This document shows, in pieces, positions 49,201 through 61,200 of a stretch of 64,000 nt of DNA. Location of the stretch: the NCBI RefSeq assembly GCF_963678635.1, contig NC_087062.1, positions 7,492,193-7,556,192 of the forward strand. Reading direction: 5' to 3'. This DNA comes from Symsagittifera roscoffensis. Lineage: Eukaryota > Xenacoelomorpha > Acoela > Convolutidae. The notes beneath the pieces are model-generated. The model had not been told where the DNA came from, ran no database searches, and saw nothing but the letters and a program-made list of their open reading frames with translations. The position numbers and the translations under genes are program-made. The stretch's first letter is position 1; every line of letters starts with the position of its first letter.

Positions 49201-52200
49201 AAATAAAACAGACTTTTTTGAACTTGCGGTAGCTGAAAAAAAAAGTTGAGAACTGAAAATAAACTTGAATGTCCCAATCAGTGTGCGTTTGAAGAAAAGT
49301 CATCATAACCGTACGACTTCTCAACACCCTTTTTTATTGGATTTTTCCTATCATAAAAACACGTTCTTCAATTACTGAAAATATTTTCTAAACTTGAAAA
49401 GCTGGATTCGATACTGTTAAATTCCCAATTCAAAGATCAACTCAGTTGTATAAGAGATCATAAAGATCGTGTTTTTGAGGCCAATCAAAGGTGGCAGACA
49501 CTCTGAAGGCCAGTACCTGTCAACTATGTCTAGCACCAACAATGACACAGAATGATTGACAGATGAATAATAGACTTGAACCAAATTGGGCTTGAGTGCA
49601 CTAATGTAACCTCTATGACAAAACACAAAACTGTTTCTAGGCGCGTACGGCAGTGCAGCTGAACTGCTATCAGCCAGAGTGGATGGAGGAGATTGTGTTC
49701 AGTGAGATGTTCCCCCCCATGTGCTCCAAAGTGAAGTTAGAGTTGAAGGACAGACACTCTCTCACCTCCCCAAACATTGGCACTTTCGTAATAGACGTCA
49801 ACGACATCTCCTGCTCACTGGAAGGACAAGGCACGTTTGAATGTTTACCCTTAGACAGTAAACGGCACATGTCAACGATCTCCTCCTTTAATAGCCCCCC
49901 CTAAAATTAAATGGCAAAATCAAGCCGTAAGGCCTGCTTGTATTATGCTCAAACCTGATTGGTTGAAAAATATTACGTTTAATCATGTGAACGACTCCTC
50001 CCTATATTGATTTAGGGGAGATTGTTCACTTGGTCTGAGAAACCTATTGAAAAACAAGAAATCCATGCCATTGATTTATTATAAAAACAGAATGGAGTGT
50101 TAGCAACGTTTGTTTTTATATGGACCATAACTAACAAAATCATTAGTCTCCTAATATTTGTGCAATAATAGGAGAGCAATTTCTGAAAACGATGAAACCT
50201 GTAGTATTTGATATCTAGTAGGAAAAAATCCGAAAATTTTTGCCCTTTTTTGCAGGATTCATGCCCACTTTTGGGCCCACATGGGTGAACTTGTATGGGT
50301 CCCTGAGGAGCTACAGTTTCAGTGACCTGCACATGGCCTTGAACAGGGGAGTGGGGGAGGGAGTGGCCTACAGGGGTCAGTTGCTGGTGGGGCTGGATGT
50401 GAAGTTGGCTGACCCCATGAGGGACACTATGGCAGTGGCAGCACTCGAGGAACACAACCCTCTTCAGCCTCTAAACATTGTGAGATACAGTTGGGGGATA
50501 GCGTTTTTTATTCGCACCAGATGTGTCGTTCCGACCATTGAAAATGGGAAGGAACTGATTTGTCTTATGTTCCAGTTTTTTCTTTTTCTTTTGCTTTCCA
50601 CGCAAAATCAGGTGCCACAAATAATCATCGTTGAAATTTTTTGATTTTTGGTCTAATTTCGAGCAAATAAGGTGAGCGAGCAGGCTTGAGTTATCTTATT
50701 TATGCTTAATTTAGGCCGTGAAAGCTTAGTTTTACTCAAGTAAATTTAGTTTTTGGAGTTTGCTTGCGCCATTTTGGGACTCAAAAACTTTCAAAAAAAA
50801 TTTCATAAGATTTTTTTTTGTTTTTCTATTCATTTTTCTACAAAACTGTTTTCTAATTTGTCTACTTTATTATGACTGTCGACTATGCTTAAAATCTAGA
50901 AAAACCTTTTTTTTAAGACTATAGTCGGAACATTCTGTTCTGATTGCACAGTAACAGGCTATCCTTGTATCGTTTTTAACTTTCCGTTTGTGAAATATTG
51001 ACTGTGAGTTTTGTTTTTTAATACTTATTGTTAAATTATTGGCCAGAGGCAGAGGCGGATTTAGGGGGGGGGGGGGGCGGACGCCTTTTTTCCTCAGGGA
51101 TTCGACCCCCTGCCAACCCAAAGGGTCCCCCCTTTGGTACTTTTAAGAATTCCAGTTTGGGCCGACCAACCCTAAAATTTTTCTAAAGGCGCCTTTGGCG
51201 CCAATATATACTAATTTTGAAGGGGGAGCGCGCGCCGAAAAAACGCGATTTTTTTTGGTCAAAGTTGTCCAAAAAGTGCCTAAAAATGCCTTTTTTGGAC
51301 TGTTTTTCAAAATTTTGCCTGCGGCGCAGAAAATTTGGCCAAAACAGCGACTAAACCAGCTTAGGGAGAGCTCGAAAAATCAATTCGGTCGACCTAAAAA
51401 AATTTAAAAAAAGGTCGACAAAATTTTTGAAAATTTTTTGAAAATCCGCCCCCCCCCTCGAGAAAATCCTAGATCCGCCCCTGGCCAGAGCCATAGATAA
51501 ATGAGCTATTAATTGGAAAAAAAATGGGTAAGAATTATATATAAAAAACTGAGCAGTTGCGAAGTGTAATGGTTTGCTAGGCATCTTGAAAAATATTTTG
51601 AAATCTAGTAATAAAAAATATTTCGAAATCTTCGAAGTTCTCTGTAAAAATCACCCGATGGTATCTAGTTATGTCCAGCTAATAAAGGATGGCCTCTAAC
51701 AGTAACTCGTTGAAAATGTCCACTTATTCAACTGTTGAGCATATGCGAATACTGTATCTAGTAAGGAGACAGCTGAGTTGTGAGCTAGTTAAAAGATCCT
51801 TCTAGGATCATCCGTATTTCAAATCAGGTAGTCATTATCTAAATCCTTAATTTAAATCAGGTATTCATTATATTTGTTAGGCTGCCTGTAATTCTCGCAG
51901 AGAAGAAACTGGCATTTTGTTTTTAAAGCTAACAATTTTGTTTTCTGCGATTCGCAGAAGAGGAGCTATCAAAGGCTGTTTCACTTGTAAAGGATCATAG
52001 TTTTGTCTCATTTTCCTTCATTCCAGGACGAAGTATTATGTTGAGCAAAGCTCTTTTTTGCGATTGGTGTATATTTTTTTCTGCATCTACAGCTTTCACT
52101 TAGTGCTACTATGGCTCCCAGGCATTTCAACCCCAAAAGCAGTCAGTTCCGGAAATGACTGGGTTTTGAGGCGGAAGTGTCTGGGCGGAAATGTCTGATC

Positions 52201-55200
52201 ACGACTGCCATAGCAGTCAAAGTTGGTCAGGTTGATTGTTTGACCAGCCAGATTTGTTCATGAGCTTTTGGCATCTGTTCAGATGTACAGTGGTAAGAAG
52301 GAGGAGTTCTTCCTGTTCTGCTGTGTGATGGAGGCATCTATGGTGGAGAGAACTCACTGTCAGAAGCCACTCTACTTCGAAATCAGCATAGGTACAGTCT
52401 ATGCTACAATCACATGTAATTTATGCAAGAAATTGCCCACATAATCGTTGAAACATGTTGTAGTAATGACCTTGAGTAATAGTCATTGAATGTCAATGTT
52501 GGGTTGCTTTTTAGACTGTGTCAGCTTTCAATTGTCAAAAACTTCATATGTTATATTTTAACACTTTTGGTCGGTATCAGTCTAAATTAGCGTGTTGGAA
52601 CACTTACAGATACAATAATCTATTCAAGTTCTAGAAAAAAAGATGATTTGAAAGCATAATAGAAAAAAACACCTTGTGATAAACAATAAAAACACCTAGA
52701 TTCAATCATAATTCAATTGGTGATTTTCATCGTGTTTCATTTTTTATGCGAAGTCGCTTAAGATCCGGGTCGGATCTAGGATTTTGGGTTTTGTCGAGGG
52801 GGTGCTGATTTTCAAAAGTTTTTGAACACTTTGTCGACCTTTTTTTTAGGCCGACCAAATTGATTTTCTGTTTTTGGGCACTTTTTGTGGAAAACTTTGA
52901 CCAGAAAACTGCGTTTTTTTGGCGCGCGCTCCACTTCAAAATTAGTATATATTCGCAACAAGTGCGCCGTTAGAAGAAATTTAGGATTGCTTGTCCTAAA
53001 ATGGATGTTATAAAATATTACCAAGGACCCCCCCCCCCCCCCCCCCCCCCCTGTCACCCCCCTCCACTCCCCTCCCGTAAATCCGCCGCTGCATAAGATT
53101 GTGACTTTTTTTGAACCTCGAATACAAAAACGGACATTTTTTTAATAGACTAAATACAAAATTGATTGAGTCATTTTTGACACAGTAATTACGCATTTAT
53201 GCTGTTTGCGTCTAAAAAATATTAACCCTAAACTTTTTTAGGTAACTACGGCAACAACATAGATGGTCACAACGTCCACTACCGGCCAGAAGATGGCAAG
53301 GATACGACCGATACAAACGAGCCATCTAAGACAACTTCTTCTGCTGCGACAAAAAAGGGAGCTGTCGAGGGTGCAGCAGATGAGCCAGCAGAAGAAGACG
53401 AAGACGAGGACGAGGAGGAAGTAATTGACAACCCCTACTCCGAGTCTAAGATTTTCCTGCCTACACCTATGGTACGTCAACCAATTAAACTATCCCTTTA
53501 TTTGGAGCGAAAATTATGGGTTATTTAAGACTCTTTAGAATGCTGATTTTTAAGTCTTATATTGTCTTTTTGTTTTGAAAAAGTCAAATTATTAGTTGAT
53601 GTAGATTAGTCATCAAAATTATTAGTCATCAATTTCCATCAGTTTTATTCACGCCACCGTGATGCTCAAAAACTGATATTCTCGGTAGCCTTTGAGCCTA
53701 TGCTTATCATTTATTAAATGTTCAGCTATGCTTTCAACAAAAACTGATTTTTCCTGAAACCCAAAATTAAAACGTGGATCGCTGTTTTTTAAAAGTACTT
53801 TTTCTAAAAGCGTCGTGGTTAGTTAATAATATTTATTCACACTTCCAGGAGGGTCAGGACGAGTACTACTATTTGGAGATCGCATCCCAGAAGCCCTGCA
53901 TGTTCCTCAGAGCACAGCTGAGAGACTTCAAAGAGAGACACTTCCGACAGAACATTCTAGAAAAACTCATCACCGATATCGTAAGAAACAATTTATAACA
54001 AAGATTGTTATTTTTTTTGAATCGATATCGCTTTTTTGTACTATTTTAAAAAAAGGCTCAACAAAATTTTGATTTCTGTGTCATTTTTAGCATCACATGA
54101 AGGATGCGATTGTGCTTTTAAAAAAATAGTCTGTCTTCGGAAAAATCAAAATTTCAAACTTAAGTGTTTTTTTTTGTGTTTGTTTAGTTGGATAAGCTGC
54201 GAAATCTGAGTGAGAGGCTGCAGGGAGAGAATGTTCCGAATGGCACTGTAGAGTCACTCAAGTTCATCATCGGAAGATTCTTCTCGCATGCCAAGTAAGA
54301 AGCGATTTAGAACAATTGTGTGTCTAATTATTTATATATTTTAGCCCGGGTTGACAAAAACTCTAATTTAATCTATTTAACTTTTAATCCTCTCTTGAAA
54401 TGCCTGGTTTCGCGATTTAAAAAAAATTTGATTCCTATCAATTTTGATTTTTTTAAATAAAATATGCTAGTCACAAAATTTTCATAGTAAGAAATTGTAT
54501 GACTAGCAATTTTTAACAAGGTTTTGAGGTTAATGGGCAAAAACTGTGGTCTTTTTACGCAAGCGGCCCAACAAGTTTTCTGTTCTTACAACAGGCGCGG
54601 AACTAGGGTTTTCTCGTGATCAAAACATTCTCAAAGTTTTTGTCGGACTTTTAGGAACTTTTTGGTTTTTGGGTCTACGTTTTAAGCCACTTTTTGGAAA
54701 TTTTTGACCAAAAATATTGCGTTGTTTTGGAAAGTTTTGACCAAATTGAGCTCTACGTTTTTAGCCAATTTATGGAAAATTTTGACCACAAAAAATTGCA
54801 AAGGCGCCTTTAGAAAAGTTTAAGGGTAAAGTCAGCTAAAAAAGGATGTCTAACAATAGTAATTTTGGGTGAACCCCTGAGAGAACTAACATGGCTTCTC
54901 TGTGAAAATAATGTTGGTTTAAGGGACTACGTGAACCAAACTCTTCATCAGTTGAACAGTACCAAAATAGCCGGCAAGACTAAGCTGGACTCAGAGAAAG
55001 TCAAATACGCTCACCGTGAATTGGTAAGTCAACTTTTACTTATAATCTAAATCTGAAAGCTGCTACCAATTTAACCAAGCGGTTTATGGGGGAGGATGTT
55101 AACTTTGTTTTAAGTGGGACTTTTCACCCACTCAGAATCGAGCATTAACATATTACTGGCAGCCAAATATAACCCGAATTAAATGCGTAAAAACTTAGTT

Positions 55201-58200
55201 TTACTCGAGTATCGTTAGTTTTTTTGAGTACTTTAGCGCCTTTTTGAAAGCAAAATCAAAAATTCAAACACTGCAAAAAAAATTGAAATTTTTTATTGAT
55301 ATTTTTAAAAGTTTTTATTGTTATTTTTATACAAAAATTGTTTTTCAATTCGCTTATTTACTATGACTGCCGAATATGCATAATCTTTAGTTTTTCGTTC
55401 AGCTCCTTTTATCACACCACGCCCAAAAAAAACGAGACTAATTTGAAAATTTGTGTTTTTTTAAGACTATGGTCGGAACATTCTGTGCTACTTGCACAGT
55501 AACCGGCTATCCTTGTATTAAATTGTCAAACTTTGACAAATCAAAAAATATGTTTAGAGAGTTTTTCAGTTTTCGGGTCAAATTATCTTCCTCCCCATTG
55601 AATGCTGATAAAAATTTCGGTGAATGAACGGAAAAAATTATTTTCGAAAATGACCTTTTTTAATAGTTTTCTTAAAAATTTTGATAAAAATCGAATCGAA
55701 AGCAATATTTGACAAAACCATCTCTATTTCAGGAGCAGGTGAAGCTTGAGTTGAGACGTCTCAAAATCCCAGAGACTAGCGACAGTCCCCAAGTTTACCT
55801 GGAGATCATCAGGAACATCCGATCGAACGTGAACCGACTCCGCAAACACCTCAAGGAACCACAACCAGGTATACTCGGCGGCGGCTCTTTTTAGCTATAC
55901 GGCCCAAAAATCTCAAAATGTTTATTGAGATCTTCCGTTTTAATTGAAAACCCAGACTTGTTTTCGCTAATATCAGTTTCAACTAATTAGTTTCGAGCAT
56001 TATGATCAAACTTTCAAAATAACATCAGGTTTGTAAAAGATCATGTTTGGGCCGTACTACAGAAAAGACTATACTCGGCTGGCTGTGTTAAAACCAACCC
56101 CTCTAATTTTTGACCAGACAGTTATGGAAGGATCAGTAGTTGAAACAAACCTTCTAGATTCTGAGAAATATCAATTGGTAAGAAAAATTTAATTTAGTTT
56201 GGTTTTTGTCAAATCAAGAAGCGCTTTTGCTAACTCAAATAAAAAGTTTTCAGTCAAGGTATCAATCTTTCTGAGTCTTCTTCCTCATCATCGGAGTTTT
56301 ATTCTCTGTTATCTCAACAATTGAGAGTGCACAGTTGAACGAACATTTTGCTGAATGCTCGGAGAGCAGTTGTAGGTCACGAGCCTACGTACACTTCCAT
56401 ACTTCCATTTGACTATCATTCTTCAGTTTGTTGTAACTCGTGTTAAGACGCTCTCACGAATCAAAGTTGAGCACAAAATAAGCGCTTTCTCCGATAATCA
56501 AACCAAAGCCGAGTCAGGGGCTTTGGTGTTGAGCAAAAGTCATAACATACTCAAGTTTGATATTTGATAAAGTCATAACATACTCAAGGAATCCAACTCA
56601 TGACAAAAGTCACAACATACTCAAGTTTGATCGCGTACTGTGAAAAATACTTCAAGCCTTGTTATCAAAATCTCCTTACTCTGCCTATTTTTCTCTTTCA
56701 AATATATTTCCTTGACTTCTATACTGGATTTTTGTCAAAATCTGTAGCTTAATACTTATCCACACATATTTTTCATCTTATTGCTTAGGCCACTTCAAGA
56801 AGCGAAGGGAAGGAACTATGGCATAGGGTGTCTTTTTCCCTCCCGATCTTAACTGGAAACTCCCAGGGTTCCATGTGTGGTATCATGGTAACGCCGTTAG
56901 AGCTGTGATTTGGATTCCAAAATAAAAAATCTGACTGTTGAGAAAAATAGGTCTATATTTTTCTAATTTTCAGACGGAAATTTGATGACACTGCAAATAT
57001 TTTCGATGAGCCCCAGTTTGTTCCTGAACAATTCTTACAATATTTTAGCAAACGGTGCCTCCGTTATGAGTTTTTTTATCTAATTAGATTGTTCATTTAA
57101 AAAAAAATAATTAATCAAGTGCTTAGAAGGAACGGTGAACAAACATCAAACATTTGAAGAAAACCGCGGGTTGACGTCCATAGAAGAAAAATGCTTATCA
57201 TACAGTTTCATATATGAAGTCTATGGAAAACATGCTTATCATAGAAAATTCATACAAAATTTTAAGTGTTTTAAAAAAATTTTATAAACATTTTTGATCT
57301 AATTGCCTCTTTTAAAGCTTTCTGGCCATTACAAAAATGATTTAAAATTTCTGATAAAAAATGCTTGTCATACAGTTTTCATGTATGAAAAATATAAGAT
57401 AGTCATTTTCTCATAGAAAAAATAAAATTTTCAAAAATCGCCAAAAAACGTGTCTGGGTAACTTTAAATAGATTTAAATAATTATATCTATGATAGAGGG
57501 CTTTTTGACAATCAAAAACATAATTTTAAATTCGGTCATATATGAAAATTGTATGATATGCATTTTTTTCTCAAAAAGAAAAACAAAAATTTGAGGTAAA
57601 AAATTTTTTATCCCTTTTTTGGTTGCAACTTGCTTTTGTGCTAAAAAATAAATTTTACGAAAAAAAATGTTTACAGGCAAAATTAGACTTTTTGTGTTTA
57701 TAACGTAGTCTAGGCTGAGTTTTTCACCCAAAAATCCAAAAATCACAAGAAAGTGTTTTTTTTTGTAAACACGATCATTATCTTTTGTTTCATTTGCTAA
57801 GATAAAAGTAAATTTGTAAAAAAAACAGGCCTTTTTTTCTCAACCACCAAAATTTTCAACCTAAAAACTATGTAGCCATATTCAAAAAGCTACCTTTCTG
57901 GTATATAATTCCATGTGAAAATATTATTATTTACTATTAGCTATTATTTAGCTAAAACCACCAAATTCAGTTTATCTGCGTGATAACTGCTAGTTACACT
58001 CTGAGTTTTTTTTTATGACAAAAATCCTTGGTTAGTGTTTCGGTTGAAACACAAAATTTCGAAATTTTTTTTTCATTTATGGAAAAAATGCTTGTCATAC
58101 AATTTCATAGTATGGACAAAATGCTTATCATACAATTTCATATTATAGAAAAAATGCTTATTTTGTTATTTTCATACACTTACTTTTTCTCTACTACTAA

Positions 58201-61200
58201 ATTGTATGAAAGATTATGATAAGCATTTTTTTTTCATTTATGAAAATTGTATGATAAGCATTATTTGTCAACCCGGGATGTTATTTTTGATTTCCTTAAG
58301 TTAAATCATTTCGGAAAATTTTGTGTTTCTTGCACAGCAACCGGCTACTCTTGTTTTTTCAAATCTTGACTGAGTGGGAAGGAACTGAACCCCCTGGTGC
58401 GCGTTTTTTACGCACAACCAGGTATCACTAATCAATATCAGAGATAATTATCAATTGACATAATTTCAGTCCCAGTTATCGTCATCATCAAGTGATGCGA
58501 ATGGTATTAAAAACGCTGGATTTTAGACAAGCCGGCCAAACAAGGAAATTGAAGAGATTAACATATAAGCATTTACACTAGCGATGCGTACTGGTACTGT
58601 GATAGATGCAACTTTTGCCCAACTAAAGTAGCAAAAAAATTGCTATTTTAGGTGACCCTTCTTGAATCAAGTTGATGCGTTGGCGCAAAAAGATTGTTCT
58701 TTGAAATTTATTAAATTTCTTTGACAGTTTCATGTTTTTTTTAATTGATCAATTGAAACGTGAAGAAGCTATTTGTTTCATTAAAAAGTACAATAATAAA
58801 AACTCCTTCTCAACAATTATCCATTTCATTATATTTAGGGAAAGTTTTGAAATACATAATTTTTACAAAAATTTGATTGTCACATTTCAATTTATAGCAA
58901 GCGCTTTCCAATGTATCTCCAAACTATGGCTTCATAATAAGTTTGTGTGATTGCCTTTAAATTATTATATTCTAATTTATTACTGCCATTTTTGTGTTTT
59001 TGTGCATTTGATAGCTCCCGATTTTTTGTCACTTTCTCGCTTGCGTTTGCAAAGCTGCTGTGTCGCCTTTGTCTAAGTTGTTATTTATCAATTAATGGAG
59101 TTTCGTTTTACGCTGTTTTCCCTTTTGGAAAAAAAAACAAAAAAGTATTCAGTAGAAACTTTGATTAAAAATGTATAAAAAAATATGTATGTGGTCGGAC
59201 TATAGTAAGCCTTTCAAACAGCAGCCGAAAATTTTGATTTTTATCAGGTCATTAATTGTTAGTACTAACAATTTTTCGTTGCAATGAAAGACTCAAGGTT
59301 AACCTTGATTACGATCTCTGTTACCGATAGCACACTTAGTTTACCAAGAATGACTTTTCTGTCATCTTAAGGAAAATTTTGACCCCATTTCTTACATAGA
59401 AGGCAAAAAGTTTTGAATGAAAAAAATTCAATTATTGTTTTTGGAGCCTCTCAGCGATCTAGTAGTTTTTAAAACAGTTTTAACTGTTAAAAATTTATTT
59501 TGAAATGAAATTTCTTTAGGAAATCTGCTTTCAACAAAATATTTGAACAGAAAGCAATCGTTAAGTTTCTAATCGAGATGGTAAGAAATGTTTTTTTTTT
59601 GGAAAAAATATTTCAGACTTAAGTATTTTTTGTTCCGACTTTCAAAGAAAGTGGAAGATTGTTTATGCTTGGGGTAGTTTTTAAACAGTCGAATATCGAA
59701 TTTTTAAATAAACAGTTCGACAAACTTTTGTAACATATGAAAGCTTTAGTTAGCTGATCTCAAATAAAAAAAATTTCGCCTGCGATTTTTTTCTCAAAAG
59801 TTATGGGTGTTTGAAAAGTTGCGGGAGAAAAAAGGAAAACAAGCTCGAAGGGGCAGTCGGAACATTTAGAGTTTGCCTTAACAAACGAGCAGTCTTGTTT
59901 TGGTTGAATTGGTTGAGATATGTTTCAACTGGTTCAGAAACCAATTTTTGTGGACGCCAACTAATTTGAGCCCAGTGGGTCACATGTCAATCCTCTATCA
60001 CATTGCTTTTTCACTCGAGACATCCGTGAAATAATTGTTTAGGTCGAGATAAGTCAAGTACACTTTCGTTCGGTCATATAATACCCAATTTTGCTTTATA
60101 TAATCGATCTTAAAGCATACCCAAATTTTGCCCGTCGAAATATACCCAAACTGTGGCCGAGAAAGACGAAATTAAATTGAGCACACCGTTTTGAAAGATT
60201 TTTTTTCACGCTACTTCAGATTTTGGTACTGAATGGTACAGAAACCTGTTTAGTTGTTAGCAAACAAGATGAATTTGTTGAAAAGCGTAGAAAATTTTAG
60301 TTAATTTAAACAGAAAATCAAATAGAATCATTCTGAAGCTTTTTAGAAAAAGATGTCACTAACTGCTTGGTTTCAATAGAAACTTAAATATTCACTTTCT
60401 AAATTATGTTTGCAGTCCTTGCGGTAATCAACTTAGGTTCCAAAAAACTTAACAGCTCGAATGATCTGTGGCAAAATATTTACTAATTTAGCTGAAAAAC
60501 AAGCTCTGTAACAGCTTTTGTGTCGCTTGACTTGCTATTAGAATCACATTGCCTTGAAAACAAACAGTCTTTCAAGATATTTTTTAGGAATTTGGATAAA
60601 TAAAAACATCAACGGCGGGCAGATTGATCTAGAGTTAGTTCAAATTTTGTTGATTTCTTGGCGCAAAATACGAATTGGTATTCAGAACTTGTCGAACTAG
60701 TCAATATATCAAATAATTAAAATAAAAAAACATGTGCAATCATCGCTGATTCGGTAATCGCCGTATGACACGGATGGCTTAATTAATTTTTCCAGCTCTT
60801 CCAGAGCATCATAAAGAGTCTCTTTTTTGCAAAATTTGCTTCAAGTCGTAAGAATTTTTATTCGACTTCGCTTATCTTTAGGTCTTCCAGATGTGTTTCT
60901 GTGGATGGTGAGTGGGGGGAGGAGGGTGGCCTATGCTCGCATGTCTGCGGGGGAGCTACTTCACTCCCCCACCTGTGAAATGGAGAGTGGGAGGAATTGT
61001 GCCAAACTGAGAACCATTTTCCTCAAAGTACGATTCCAAAATGGTGGTATATAACGAGCCAAATTATAAACAAGCTACCTTGTAAACCTATCAAAAAACC
61101 GAGCACTTAGATAATCATTAGGCTATTACATTTTATTTGAATAATAGTGTTATAACACGGTGGGGGCGGACGTTTTCATCACGGATTCGACCTCCTGACC

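Noticed and set aside
50012-50455. 147-residue minus-strand ORF
   Set aside because: It is a shadow of ferlin exon 12 plus repeat DNA.
54865-54923. Upstream extension of ferlin exon 17 (PLRELTWLLCENNVGLR)
   Set aside because: The frame is open, but the 54924 start gives the correct phase and a closer match to otoferlin. An acceptor at 54882 is also in phase but adds about 14 residues with no counterpart.
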